A stretch of 64,000 nt of DNA from contig CAKUKE010000005.1 of the NCBI GenBank assembly GCA_934662505.1, positions 62,001 to 126,000 on the forward strand. The letters are read 5' to 3'. Below the pieces are notes generated by a model, which saw only the letters and a list, made by a program, of their open reading frames with translations, was not told where the DNA came from and ran no database searches. The translations under genes were made by a program, and so were the position numbers. Below, in pieces: positions 1-8,626 of the stretch (the stretch's first letter is position 1; each line of letters begins with the position of its first letter). The stretch comes from an uncultured Clostridia bacterium (GTDB lineage: Bacteria > Bacillota > Clostridia > Christensenellales > Aristaeellaceae).

Positions 1-424
1 GCCCTGCCAGCCGTTTCGGATGCAGCGGCACGGGGATCATCACGTCAAAGTCCCGATCCGTCAGCGCGCCGGCCATGGCATCCGCCAGAAGGGGCAGCGC
101 CTCATTCGTCCCCCTGAACTTCAGCCCCGTCACCAGCGCACGGGATCTGGGCAGATAGCGGAAGGGCGCGTATACCCGTTCCACATCCGGCATGGTGTTC
201 TGCCGGCACAGGGGACACACGCCGCCCGGCGGCACATAGGTCAGGCAGCGGCTGCACCCCGAGGCGGGCACCCGCTCTTCCCGCAGCGCTTTTCTGCAGG
301 CGGGGCACAGGCCGTCCTGCGGCGACGCACGGCGCGGATCGCCGCAGGCAAGGCATTTGCTGCCCGGCGGGTAGAGCACATCCAGCAGCCGTCCTGCCGC
401 CGTCTTTATCCGCTCATTTCGCAT
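1..424 (-). CDS. comF: ComF family phosphoribosyltransferase-like protein (partial, 3' end beyond window)
   Basis: The reading frame runs from an ATG at 424 off the left edge, giving about 141 visible residues. The N-terminal half holds four Cys pairs (KCLACG, CPAC, GCSRC, CPLC), the double zinc ribbon of ComF proteins. It is followed by YAPFRY and LVTGLKF, and then by IPVPLHPKRLAG just before the edge, the conserved entry to the PRTase-like domain. ComF proteins are linked to DNA uptake and recombination in competent bacteria, but the family is also common in non-competent ones. The start overlaps the end of recD2 by about 19 bases, so the two are probably translationally coupled, which fits a DNA-handling pair. 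The catalytic C-terminal half is not visible. Confidence 0.85.
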   Translation of the reverse strand, partial: MRNERIKTAAGRLLDVLYPPGSKCLACGDPRRASPQDGLCPACRKALREERVPASGCSRCLTYVPPGGVCPLCRQNTMPDVERVYAPFRYLPRSRALVTGLKFRGTNEALPLLADAMAGALTDRDFDVMIPVPLHPKRLAG

Positions 425-2610
425 AGCCGTTCCCTGAGCGCCGTATACCGCATGGCCACGTGGTCGTTTTTCACCATGGAGGCAATGGCGCCCTCCCGCC
501 CCACCAGCACCACCAGCTGCCGGGCACGGGTCAGCGCCGTGTAGAACAGGTTGCGGGTCAGCAGCATGCTGGCGCCGCCCACCACCGGCATGACCACGCA
601 CGGAAACTCGCTTCCCTGACTTTTATGCACAGACAGGCAGTAGGCCAGCTCCAGCTCCTCCAGCTGCTGATAGACGTATTCCACATGACGATCCTCATCG
701 TAGACGACGGACACCGTCTTTTCCTCCGTATCCACGTCCAGCACGAACCCCATATCCCCGTTGAACACCCCTGCGCCCTCCTGGCCGGTGGTCTCGCACC
801 GCCATTCCAGCGCGTAGTTGTTGCGGATATGCATCACCTTGTCCCCGACCCGAAAGACGTTTTCACCGTAGGTGACTTCCTTTTTATAAGGCGCAGGCGG
901 GTTCAGCGCCGCCTGCAGCAGCCGGTTCAGGGCGTTCACGCCGCACTCGCCCTTCCGGGTGGGCGCCAGCACCTGAATATCCTGCACAGGGGTTCTGGTG
1001 CCCATGAACCGGGGCAGACGGCTGACGCACAACCCCACCACGGCGCGCGCCGCGTCGCTCTGGCTGGCCTGCCGCTCAAAGAAAAAGTCGCTGCCCTTCT
1101 GATTGAGCACGGGCATCTGCCCCTGCTGGATACGGTGGGCGTTGACCACGATCAGGCTTTTTTCATCCTGCCTGAAAATGTCCGTCAGCCGCACGGAGGG
1201 GATCACGCCGCTGCTGAGAATATCCCCCAGCACGTTGCCCGCGCCCACGGAGGGCAATTGATCCGCATCGCCCACCAGAATGAGGCGTGTGCCCGCCCGC
1301 AGCGCCCGCAGCAGGGAACGCATGAGAAACACATCCACCATGGACATTTCATCCACAATGACGCAGGCGCAGTCCAGCGGATTTTCCTCGTTGCGCTGAA
1401 AGGTCTCCTCGTCCCCGGCGTATTCCAGCAGCCGGTGCAGCGTTTTGGCTTCCCGTCCGGTGGCCTCCGTCATCCGCTTGGCGGCACGGCCGGTGGGCGC
1501 GGCCAGCAGCACGTTCTTTCCCATCAGCTCCAGCATGCAGTTGATGATGGTGGTTTTACCCGTGCCGGGACCGCCGGTCACCACAATGAGCCCCTGCTCA
1601 AGCGCGCTGAGCACCGCCTGACGCTGGGTCGGGCTCAGACGCATGCCGTGGCTCTGTTCAAAGGCGTCGATCTGTCCGTCGGCGGCCTGCGACTGGATAC
1701 CGTGCACCGACTTGTGCAGCATGGTCAGCCGCCGTGCCACCTCCCGCTCCGCATAGTAACAGGCGGCCAGCGCGCAGGCGTCCCTGGCGGCGCAGCCCTT
1801 TTCCGCCCCGTCCGTCACCACGATCTCCCGCGCCAGCACCAGCGAGCGGAGCGCCGGCGTCAGCGCCTCCTCCTCCACCTTCAAAAGCCGCGCCGCCGTG
1901 CCGACCAGCGTCTCCCGGGGCAGATAGGTGTGCCCGTTAGCCGCCGCAGCCTCCCGCAGCGCGTACTTCAGCCCTGCGCAGAGCCGGTATTCGCTGTCCT
2001 GCCGGATGCCCAGCGCCAGCGCGATCCGGTCGGCGGTGGCGAAACCCACCCCGTCCAGATCATCCACCAGCCGGTAGGGGTTTTCCTGCACCACCTGCTG
2101 CACCCGGTCGCCGTAGCGGCGGCTGATCTTCACCGCCAGCGCGGGGGACACCCCGTAGGACTGCAAAAACACCATGGCCTGACGGGTAGCGAACTGCTCC
2201 TTAAAGCTCTCGCCGATGACCTTCGCCCGTTTGGGACCGATGCCCGGCACCTCCGAAAGCCGCTCCGGGGCCTCGGAGAGCACCTCCAGCGTCCGCTTGC
2301 CGAATTCTCCCACGATCAGCCGGGCGGTAGCGGGGCCCACGCCGCTGATGAGCCCGGAGCCCAGATACCGTTCGATCCCCATGAGGGTGGTCGGCGTGCG
2401 CAGCTGACAGCCGGTGGCCTTCCACTGACGGCCGTACTGAGGGTGCTCCACATAGTCGCCCTCAAAGACCGCCCGCTCCCCGGGCGCCAGCGCCGGCAGT
2501 ACGCCCACCACCATCACGCTCTCCCGGCCGACCCGCATTTCCAGCACGGTGTAGCCGTTTTCCTCATTGCGGAAAACGGTATCCTCCACCACGCCTTCCA
2601 GCTGCGCCAT
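406..2610 (-). CDS. recD2: RecD2-type ATP-dependent DNA helicase
   Basis: 734 residues, normal for RecD2 of Firmicutes. The N-terminal OB-like domain (GVVEDTVFRNEENGYTVL) is followed by tandem helix-hairpin-helix motifs at about residues 85-130 (SGVGPATA, VPGIGPKRA). Walker A GGPGTGKTT lies at 346-354 and the DExx-type motif VIVDEMSMVD near 415. The C-terminus has the SH3/UvrD_C_2 region with LSVHKSQGSEF and the motif VI-like YTALTRAR. RecD2 is a 5'-3' SF1B helicase acting without RecBC in replication and repair. The ATG at 2610 is preceded by a G-rich Shine-Dalgarno. The gene ends inside the start of comF, forming a two-gene unit. Confidence 0.95.
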   Translation of the reverse strand: MAQLEGVVEDTVFRNEENGYTVLEMRVGRESVMVVGVLPALAPGERAVFEGDYVEHPQYGRQWKATGCQLRTPTTLMGIERYLGSGLISGVGPATARLIVGEFGKRTLEVLSEAPERLSEVPGIGPKRAKVIGESFKEQFATRQAMVFLQSYGVSPALAVKISRRYGDRVQQVVQENPYRLVDDLDGVGFATADRIALALGIRQDSEYRLCAGLKYALREAAAANGHTYLPRETLVGTAARLLKVEEEALTPALRSLVLAREIVVTDGAEKGCAARDACALAACYYAEREVARRLTMLHKSVHGIQSQAADGQIDAFEQSHGMRLSPTQRQAVLSALEQGLIVVTGGPGTGKTTIINCMLELMGKNVLLAAPTGRAAKRMTEATGREAKTLHRLLEYAGDEETFQRNEENPLDCACVIVDEMSMVDVFLMRSLLRALRAGTRLILVGDADQLPSVGAGNVLGDILSSGVIPSVRLTDIFRQDEKSLIVVNAHRIQQGQMPVLNQKGSDFFFERQASQSDAARAVVGLCVSRLPRFMGTRTPVQDIQVLAPTRKGECGVNALNRLLQAALNPPAPYKKEVTYGENVFRVGDKVMHIRNNYALEWRCETTGQEGAGVFNGDMGFVLDVDTEEKTVSVVYDEDRHVEYVYQQLEELELAYCLSVHKSQGSEFPCVVMPVVGGASMLLTRNLFYTALTRARQLVVLVGREGAIASMVKNDHVAMRYTALRERLCEMSG

Positions 2611-2689
2611 GCGTCCGCCCCCTTTCTCCGTTCCTCACAATACCACGTTCCCCTGCCCCCGTCAATATCCGCCGCCGCGCCCTCCGTCC

Positions 2690-2735
2690 AAAAAAGGGCG
2701 GAACGTATCCCCGTTTTCCGGAGATACGCCCGCCC
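2690..2735 (-). terminator. Rho-independent terminator downstream of fhs
   Basis: On the minus strand an imperfect stem (GGGCGGGCGTATC pairing with GATACGTTCCGCCC) is followed by a run of six T. It lies about 270 bp past the fhs stop and just ahead of recD2. The rest of 2611-3004 holds only chance ORFs. Confidence 0.7.
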
Positions 2736-3004
2736 CGTCCTGCCGGTCATGCCGGCCAGACAGCAAGCGCTGAAAAAGCATCGCAGGTCACAAAAGACAA
2801 GCCCGAAGCCCCCTGCGTTCAGCAGGCGGAAAAAGCGGCATTTGCAGGCGGGTTCGTCCCGCCGCAGGCGTTTTATTGCCATGGTTTTCCGCGGCATGCA
2901 GCTGCGCGCCGGCAGCGAACCCGCCCTTCGGGAAGCGTCCACTCCCTTCCTTTTTTCAACGGCACAGAACGCCGTCCGGCCGCGCGTTCAGCCCGGCATT
3001 CGGC

Positions 3005-4678
3005 TCAGAACAGACCGATGATGCGTCCGTTTTCGTCCACGTCGATTTTTTCGGCGGCGGGTCGTTTGGGCAGGCCGGGCATGGTCATAATGTCGCCGGT
3101 CAGCACCACCACAAAGCCTGCGCCCGCAGACACCCGCACGTTTTTCACCGTGACGGTGAACCCTTCCGGCGCGCCGGTAAGGGCAGGGTCGTCGGAGAAG
3201 GAATACTGGGTCTTGGCAATGCACACCGGGCAGCGGTCAAAGCCCAGCGCGGTCAACTGGGCGATCTGCTTTTTTGCCGCAGGCAGCACCTGAATGCCCG
3301 CGCCGCCGTACACCCGGCGCACCACGGCCGCTATTTTTTCTTCGATGCTGTCCTCCAGTGCATAGGCGAAGGCAAAGTCGCCCTTTTCCTCCCGGCACAG
3401 GCGCACCACTTCCTGCGCCAGCGCCTCGCCGCCCGCGCCGCCGTCCGCCCAGACGGTGGAAAGCACGGCGTTGACCCCGGCCTCGCGGCACGCGGCGATG
3501 ACCCGTTCGATCTCCCGGTCCGTGTCCGTCGGAAAGCGGTTGACCGCCACCACGCAGGGGAGACGGTACACCTGACGGATATTCTTCACGTGGCGCATCA
3601 GGTTGGGCAGCCCCCTGTCCAGCGCGTCCAGATTTTCCGCCGCCAGTTCTTTTTTATCCACGCCGCCGTGCATTTTCAGCGCCCGGACGGTGGCCACCAT
3701 CACCACCGCATCGGGGGTCAGCCCCGCCATGCGGCACTTGATGTCCAGAAACTTTTCCGCGCCCAGATCGGCGCCAAAGCCCGCCTCCGTGACGGTATAG
3801 TCGCCCATTTTCATGGCCATGCGGGTCGCCATGACGGAATTGCACCCGTGGGCGATGTTGGCGAAGGGACCCCCGTGGACGAACGCGGGCGTTCCTTCCA
3901 GCGTCTGCACCAGATTGGGCTTGAGCGCGTCCCGCAGCAGGGCGGTCATCGCCCCCGCCGCGCCCAGCTGGGCGCAGGTAACGGGACGGTCGTCGAAGGT
4001 GTAGCCCACGATGATGCGCCCCAGCCGCGCCCTGAGATCCTGCAGGGAGGTAGCGAGACACAAAACGGCCATCACTTCGCTGGCCACGGTAATGTCAAAC
4101 CCGTCCTCCCGGGGCACCCCGTTCATCCGGCCGCCCAGGCCGTCCACCACGCAGCGCAGCTGGCGGTCGTTCATATCCACGCAGCGCTTCCACGTGATCT
4201 TCTTCACATCGATCCCCAGCTCGTTGCCCTGCTGAATGTGGTTGTCCAGCATGGCGGCCAGCAGGTTGTTGGCCGCGCCGATGGCATGAAAATCGCCGGT
4301 AAAATGAAGGTTGATATCCTCCATGGGCACCACCTGCGCGTATCCGCCTCCGGCCGCGCCCCCCTTCACGCCGAACACGGGACCCAGCGACGGTTCCCGC
4401 AGCGCCACGGTCACATCCTTGCCGATGCGCCGCAGACCGTCCGCCAGCCCGATGGTGGTGGTGGTTTTTCCCTCGCCCGCAGGGGTGGGGGTCATGGCCG
4501 TCACCAGAATGAGTTTACCGTCCGGCCGCTCCTCATCCAGAAGAGACAGATCCACCTTGGCCTTGTAGCGGCCGTAGGGCTCCAGATACTTTTCATCCAC
4601 ATGGGCGCGCCGGGCGATCTCTGCAATGGGCGCCATCCGGCAGCGCTGGGCAATTTCAATATCCGATAAATAAGTCAT
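3005..4678 (-). CDS. fhs: Formate-tetrahydrofolate ligase
   Basis: 557 residues, the usual length for bacterial FTHFS. It joins formate to tetrahydrofolate with ATP, giving 10-formyl-THF for purine and fMet synthesis, or for acetogenesis and formate assimilation. Diagnostic motifs are the P-loop [15 protein letters not shown] (about 63-77), [34 protein letters not shown] and the C-terminal [11 protein letters not shown]. The ATG at 4678 follows a GGGAGG Shine-Dalgarno. It is transcribed alone: terminators stand both upstream (4811-4857) and downstream (2690-2735). Other one-carbon genes are not adjacent, so the window does not show whether the Wood-Ljungdahl pathway is present. Confidence 0.97.
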   Translation of the reverse strand: MTYLSDIEIAQRCRMAPIAEIARRAHVDEKYLEPYGRYKAKVDLSLLDEERPDGKLILVTAMTPTPAGEGKTTTTIGLADGLRRIGKDVTVALREPSLGPVFGVKGGAAGGGYAQVVPMEDINLHFTGDFHAIGAANNLLAAMLDNHIQQGNELGIDVKKITWKRCVDMNDRQLRCVVDGLGGRMNGVPREDGFDITVASEVMAVLCLATSLQDLRARLGRIIVGYTFDDRPVTCAQLGAAGAMTALLRDALKPNLVQTLEGTPAFVHGGPFANIAHGCNSVMATRMAMKMGDYTVTEAGFGADLGAEKFLDIKCRMAGLTPDAVVMVATVRALKMHGGVDKKELAAENLDALDRGLPNLMRHVKNIRQVYRLPCVVAVNRFPTDTDREIERVIAACREAGVNAVLSTVWADGGAGGEALAQEVVRLCREEKGDFAFAYALEDSIEEKIAAVVRRVYGGAGIQVLPAAKKQIAQLTALGFDRCPVCIAKTQYSFSDDPALTGAPEGFTVTVKNVRVSAGAGFVVVLTGDIMTMPGLPKRPAAEKIDVDENGRIIGLF

Positions 4679-4810
4679 GTTTCATGCCTCCCCTCACCGC
4701 CTCCCGGCGGTATATCAAAAAATACATAACCCCTGTTGCTACATCAGTGTACACGCCCCCCGCCCGCCCGTCAAGTCCCAAACGCAGCCGCCAATCAAAA
4801 AATACAAAAC

Positions 4811-4857
4811 AAAAAAGCGGGAGGCGCACGGCCGTTTTGCCGGTGCGTTTCTCCCGC
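4811..4857 (-). terminator. Terminator of the SH3-repeat gene
   Basis: Minus strand: GCGGGAG and GCACCGGC pair with GCCGTGC and CTCCCGC around an AAAACG loop, followed by TTTTTTG. It lies about 190 bp after the stop of the SH3 gene and ahead of fhs. Confidence 0.8.
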
Positions 4858-5046
4858 ATTTGTCTTTCGTCTGCACGCGCGGGGCGTCCGGAGCCGGGCG
4901 CGCGGGTATTCTTCTCTGCATCTGCGCGTTCAGACAGGAGTACGCCGTGCAGGGAAGACCGCCCGTCCCGCTTTCCGACCCTGCGAAAAGGGGCGACGCG
5001 CATGCCCCGTGCCGCGCCGTCTTTCTTTTTTCGCGCGGGCGGCGGT

Positions 5047-6189
5047 TTATTTGAGGAAGCAGGTCATCATATAGCCCGTCGTATTGCCGTAGCGCACCTG
5101 CGTCCATTCGTCGCCGGGGATCAGCACGGTCACCGTTTCGCCGGAATTGACCCGCTTGTACACGCTGCCCGTCGCCTTGCTGGGGGCGCTGCGCAGGTTC
5201 ACGTAGGTATTGCCGTTCCGCACCGTTTTCTGGGGGGAGGCGGACACGCCGTGCAGGGTGACGAACCGGGTCATCACGTACCCCACGTTGCCGCTGGCGC
5301 GGCCGTACACCTTGCACCAGGTCTCGCCCGCTTCAATGACCTCCAGCCGGATGCCGTTCTTATACTGCGCCAGCACCTTGGCGGCGGTGGAGGGCTGCGC
5401 CCGCAGATTGAGGTAGGCGGTCGCGCGGGCGTTGTTCACTACGACGTAGCCCTGCGTTTTCGGCGCGGCGGTGGGGTTCACCACCGTATTGTTCCCCCCG
5501 TTTTCCGTGAGGAACCGGCTTTCCATGTAGCCCGTCCGACCCTCCACCTGCACCTTCCAGTAGGTGTTGCCCTTGAGCAGCACGGTCACGCTGGTGCCGT
5601 TTGCATACTGCGCCAGCACGGACGCATCCGAGCGGGGCGCGCTGCGCAGGTTCAGCTTGCCGCTGTTGCCCGTGCGCACCACGGCGACCCCGCTTTTGCC
5701 GCCGTTGATCTGAATGAATTCGCTGCGGAAAAAGCCCTGCTTGCCGTCGATGGACACAAAATACCACCCGTCGATGGTCGCCAGCACGGTGCAGGCGGCG
5801 CCGTTGTAATAGATGCCCAGCACCGGCGCATCCAGACTGGGCGACTGCCGCAGGTTTAGAAACTGGGTGGCGACGGGATTCTTCACCACGCCCACCGTGC
5901 CCCCTTCGCCCACGCTGGCGCCCAGATTGAGATAATTGCCGCTCATATAGCCGTACAGTCCGCTGGACACAATGCGGCAGTAGGACCAGCCGTTGCTTTC
6001 CGTGGACAGGATCTCCACCCAGTCTCCCTGCGCGGCGCGCCCCAGCCACGTGGACTGCACGTTGGGCTGCGCCCGCAGGTTGAGCGTCGTGGTACCGTCC
6101 ACCATGGCATAGCTGTTTTCCGCCTGCGCAAAGGCCGCGCATCCGATCAGCAGCATCACCGTCAGCAATAAGGACATGCTCTTCTTCAT
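5047..6189 (-). CDS. Secreted protein with five bacterial SH3 repeats
   Basis: About 380 residues from the ATG at 6189 (MKKSMSLLLTVMLLIG). An upstream in-frame GTG at 6198 is possible, but GGAGAGGG sits 8 bases ahead of the ATG. A Sec signal peptide ends near AFAQA. The rest is five tandem SH3b modules of about 60-70 residues, each with an LNLR-x-x-PS signature (LNLRAQP, LNLRQSP, LNLRSAP, LNLRAQP, VNLRSAP) and ending in GYM or GFF plus an aromatic. Such modules bind peptidoglycan or mediate protein contacts. No catalytic domain (amidase, NlpC/P60) is attached, so this is a pure SH3 string, probably wall-associated. It has its own terminator; the upstream neighbour hemW may be co-transcribed (72-base gap). 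Confidence 0.9.
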   Translation of the reverse strand: MKKSMSLLLTVMLLIGCAAFAQAENSYAMVDGTTTLNLRAQPNVQSTWLGRAAQGDWVEILSTESNGWSYCRIVSSGLYGYMSGNYLNLGASVGEGGTVGVVKNPVATQFLNLRQSPSLDAPVLGIYYNGAACTVLATIDGWYFVSIDGKQGFFRSEFIQINGGKSGVAVVRTGNSGKLNLRSAPRSDASVLAQYANGTSVTVLLKGNTYWKVQVEGRTGYMESRFLTENGGNNTVVNPTAAPKTQGYVVVNNARATAYLNLRAQPSTAAKVLAQYKNGIRLEVIEAGETWCKVYGRASGNVGYVMTRFVTLHGVSASPQKTVRNGNTYVNLRSAPSKATGSVYKRVNSGETVTVLIPGDEWTQVRYGNTTGYMMTCFLK

Positions 6190-6261
6190 TCCGGTCACCC
6201 TCTCCGTTCATGTACCTATATCACGTTTCACCGCGCGGTTTTCTTCCCGCGCCGAAAAAAA

Positions 6262-7419
6262 TCACATCAGATCCACCAGCACCCGGTTCTGCACATCCAT
6301 GCCCCGCCGGGTCAGCTTCAGATATTCTCCGTCCCAGGTCAGTAATCCTTCCCGGACGGGCTTTTTCCATTTTTTCCCAAAAGCTTCCTCCAGCGACACC
6401 CCGTGCATGGCCTGAAAATCGGCGGCGCTTATGCCCTCGGTCAGCCGCAGCCCCAGCATGACGCTTTCAAACTGCGCGTCCCCAGGGGAAATGGGTTCCG
6501 TCTCCGGCGGCGCGCCCCGCAGGTAATCGGACAGCCGGCGGGGGTTAGTGCGGCGCACGTTGTCCATCATGCCGCAGGCGCCGCAGCCGAAGCCGATATA
6601 CTCCCGCCGCCGCCACACGTTCACATTGTGCCGGCAGGCGTATCCGGGGCGGGCAAAATTGCTGATCTCGTACTGAAAAATCCCCTCCTGCGCCAGCCTT
6701 TCCCGGCATGTCTCATACATGTCCCGCTCCGCTTCTCCGTCGGGCAGGGTCATTTTTCCTTCGTCCAGCCATGCCGCAAGCCTTGTCTCCGGCTCCACAA
6801 TCAGCCCGTAGCAGCTCATGTGGGAAGGCGTCAACGGCAGGGACAGGGCAAAATCCAGACTTTCCTCCACGTCCCGAACCGTCTGCCCCGGCAGACCCAG
6901 CATCAGATCCAGATTCAGATTTTCAAACCCGACCCGGCGCAGGATGTCCGCGCTCGCCGCCACGTCCGCCGCCGTATGCACCCGATCCAGCGCCCGCAGA
7001 AGACGGTTCTGCGCCGCCTGCATGCCCATGGAGACCCGGTCAAAGCCCCCCTGCCGCATGCACGCCGCAAAATCCTCCGTCACGGTGCCCGGGTTCATTT
7101 CGCAGCTCATTTCCGCGTCGGGGGCGATGTCCATATGCGCCCGGAGGGTACCGATCACCCGCTCCATCAGTGCCGCAGGCAGCACCGAGGGGGTGCCCCC
7201 GCCGATATACACCGTATCCGCCCTCGCATCCCGGGGCACACGCGCGCCGATCTCCCGGCACAGCGCGTCCGTGTAGGCGGCCATATAGTCCTCCCGCCCC
7301 GCCCAGGAGGGAAAATCGCAATAGGCGCATTTATGTACGCAAAAAGGGATGTGGATATATACGCCCACGTCCCTTTTGCCTGCCGGAAACGAGCCTGTCC
7401 GCAGCGCGCCATGCTCCAT
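6262..7419 (-). CDS. hemW: HemW-like radical SAM protein (heme chaperone / coproporphyrinogen III oxidase-like)
   Basis: About 385 residues. The radical SAM cluster motif CVHKCAYC (CX3CX2C) follows VGVYIHIPF, the HemW N-terminal signature. Further family motifs are TVYIGGGTPS, EMNPGTV, DRVSMGMQ, NLDLMLGLPGQT, EISNFARPG and HNVNVWRRREYIGFG. HemW proteins bind heme and a 4Fe-4S cluster and deliver heme, and are often misannotated as HemN. The open frame extends much further upstream, but there it lies across the DUF5711 gene and is not protein-like; I take the ATG at 7419 (MEHGALRTG). No strong ribosome binding site is visible, so the start is uncertain by about 20 residues. It lies 38 bases after the DUF5711 gene, likely in one operon. 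Confidence 0.9.
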   Translation of the reverse strand: MEHGALRTGSFPAGKRDVGVYIHIPFCVHKCAYCDFPSWAGREDYMAAYTDALCREIGARVPRDARADTVYIGGGTPSVLPAALMERVIGTLRAHMDIAPDAEMSCEMNPGTVTEDFAACMRQGGFDRVSMGMQAAQNRLLRALDRVHTAADVAASADILRRVGFENLNLDLMLGLPGQTVRDVEESLDFALSLPLTPSHMSCYGLIVEPETRLAAWLDEGKMTLPDGEAERDMYETCRERLAQEGIFQYEISNFARPGYACRHNVNVWRRREYIGFGCGACGMMDNVRRTNPRRLSDYLRGAPPETEPISPGDAQFESVMLGLRLTEGISAADFQAMHGVSLEEAFGKKWKKPVREGLLTWDGEYLKLTRRGMDVQNRVLVDLM

Positions 7420-7457
7420 CCGGCCGTTCTTTCCCGGCGCCGCGTTTTCCGCGCCCG

Positions 7458-8561
7458 TCACGGCAGCTTCACCGCATACACGTCGCTGCCGCAGCACAAA
7501 AGCGCCGTACCGCTGGAAAGCATGCCCAGATACCCCGTCACGGTGTCCTGCAGCGGCAGGCTCATGGCGGTGAACCGCCGGTCGCTGAACCCGGCGCGAT
7601 ACACGCTGTCGCCGCCGAAGGCATAGATGCGGTTCCTGTACAGCGCGCTCCCCACGCAGGTGGTCGGCAGGGTAAACTGGGTGTCGGTGGTGCCGGAAAT
7701 GAGCCGCAGGGTGGACAGCCCGCCCCCCGCCGCCTGCAGGGAGGTGGCAAACAGCAGCTGCGACCCGGTGGCGGTCTCCTCGCTGTCGATCAGCTGCCAG
7801 CCGTAGACCAGCACGGTGCTGCCGCTGTACTGGGTGCCCCGGTAGTCGTACTGCGCCAGCTGACGGGTGGTCACCACGTTCAGCCTGCCTGCGGCATAGC
7901 GCACCGCATACACCATGGGCTCGCCCAGCGACACCTCGCCCGTGTTCATCTGTCCCACGCGGATGGTATACATTTTTGTGGCGGGCACCGTACCGTATAC
8001 GTCTAGCGCGGTCGTCCACAGATATTCGCCGTCGGAGAAAAAGCCCGCGTCCAGAATGAACATGTCCTCGTAGGCGGTCTTTTCGCTGTCCACGTCGATC
8101 CCGTTGAGATCCTTCACGATCAGGGTAGGGCTGGTATCCTCGCCCACCACGGCGGCCACATAACGGCTGCCCGCCCGGGCGAACTGCACCTTGTCGGAGA
8201 GGTGATCGTTGTAGGTGGAGCGTCCATCCCGGTCAAAAATGAACAGCTGGTTGCCCACCCAGGCCACCAGATTGTTCTCGCCCGCCGAAAAGGACGCGTC
8301 CGCGCCCAGCGCGTAGCTCCAGCGTTCGCTGCCGTTGGCGCTCAGGCAGTAAAGCACCGCCCCATCGTAATACAGCACCTGATCCCCGAAGGGGGTCACA
8401 TCCTGCGTGGCAATGCAGCGCAGCCGCACGGCGTTCACATTTTTCTGCCCGCCGCCGAACACGCCCAGCATGGACAACACCACAATCACGGCGGCCGCGA
8501 CCCCCGCGCATATCACCACCGCCACGCCTTTATTCAGTTTGGGCGTTTTTTCATACTGCAT
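7458..8561 (-). CDS. DUF5711 family membrane-anchored beta-propeller-like protein
   Basis: 367 residues. A short cytoplasmic N-terminus (MQYEKTPKLNK) is followed by one transmembrane helix (about 12-34), then an extracellular domain of repeating beta-strand blades of the PQQ/WD type (VLYYDGAVLYCLSANG, NNLVAWVGNQLFIFDRDG, NRIYAFGGDSVYRAG). This matches the DUF5711 family of Clostridia, whose function is unknown. The ATG at 8561 has AAAGGAGCG about 7 bases upstream, and a consensus promoter lies at 8599-8626. It heads a two-gene unit with hemW. The family assignment rests on architecture and recognised pattern rather than a search. Confidence 0.75.
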   Translation of the reverse strand: MQYEKTPKLNKGVAVVICAGVAAAVIVVLSMLGVFGGGQKNVNAVRLRCIATQDVTPFGDQVLYYDGAVLYCLSANGSERWSYALGADASFSAGENNLVAWVGNQLFIFDRDGRSTYNDHLSDKVQFARAGSRYVAAVVGEDTSPTLIVKDLNGIDVDSEKTAYEDMFILDAGFFSDGEYLWTTALDVYGTVPATKMYTIRVGQMNTGEVSLGEPMVYAVRYAAGRLNVVTTRQLAQYDYRGTQYSGSTVLVYGWQLIDSEETATGSQLLFATSLQAAGGGLSTLRLISGTTDTQFTLPTTCVGSALYRNRIYAFGGDSVYRAGFSDRRFTAMSLPLQDTVTGYLGMLSSGTALLCCGSDVYAVKLP

Positions 8562-8598
8562 GCCGCACGCTCCTTTGTCCAGACAAATCCCCGCCTGT

Positions 8599-8626
8599 AT
8601 TATAGCATGTTTTTCCCGTCAGTCAA
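8599..8626 (-). promoter_or_regulatory. Sigma-A promoter for the DUF5711-hemW unit
   Basis: Minus strand TTGACT, 16-base spacer, TATAAT. The -35 box overlaps the stop codon of the upstream SNF2 gene, so the DUF5711 gene has its own promoter although it follows closely. Confidence 0.8.

Noticed and set aside
2514..2942. 142-codon minus-strand frame between recD2 and fhs
   Set aside because: It overlaps the start of recD2 in another frame and crosses a terminator; no ribosome binding site.
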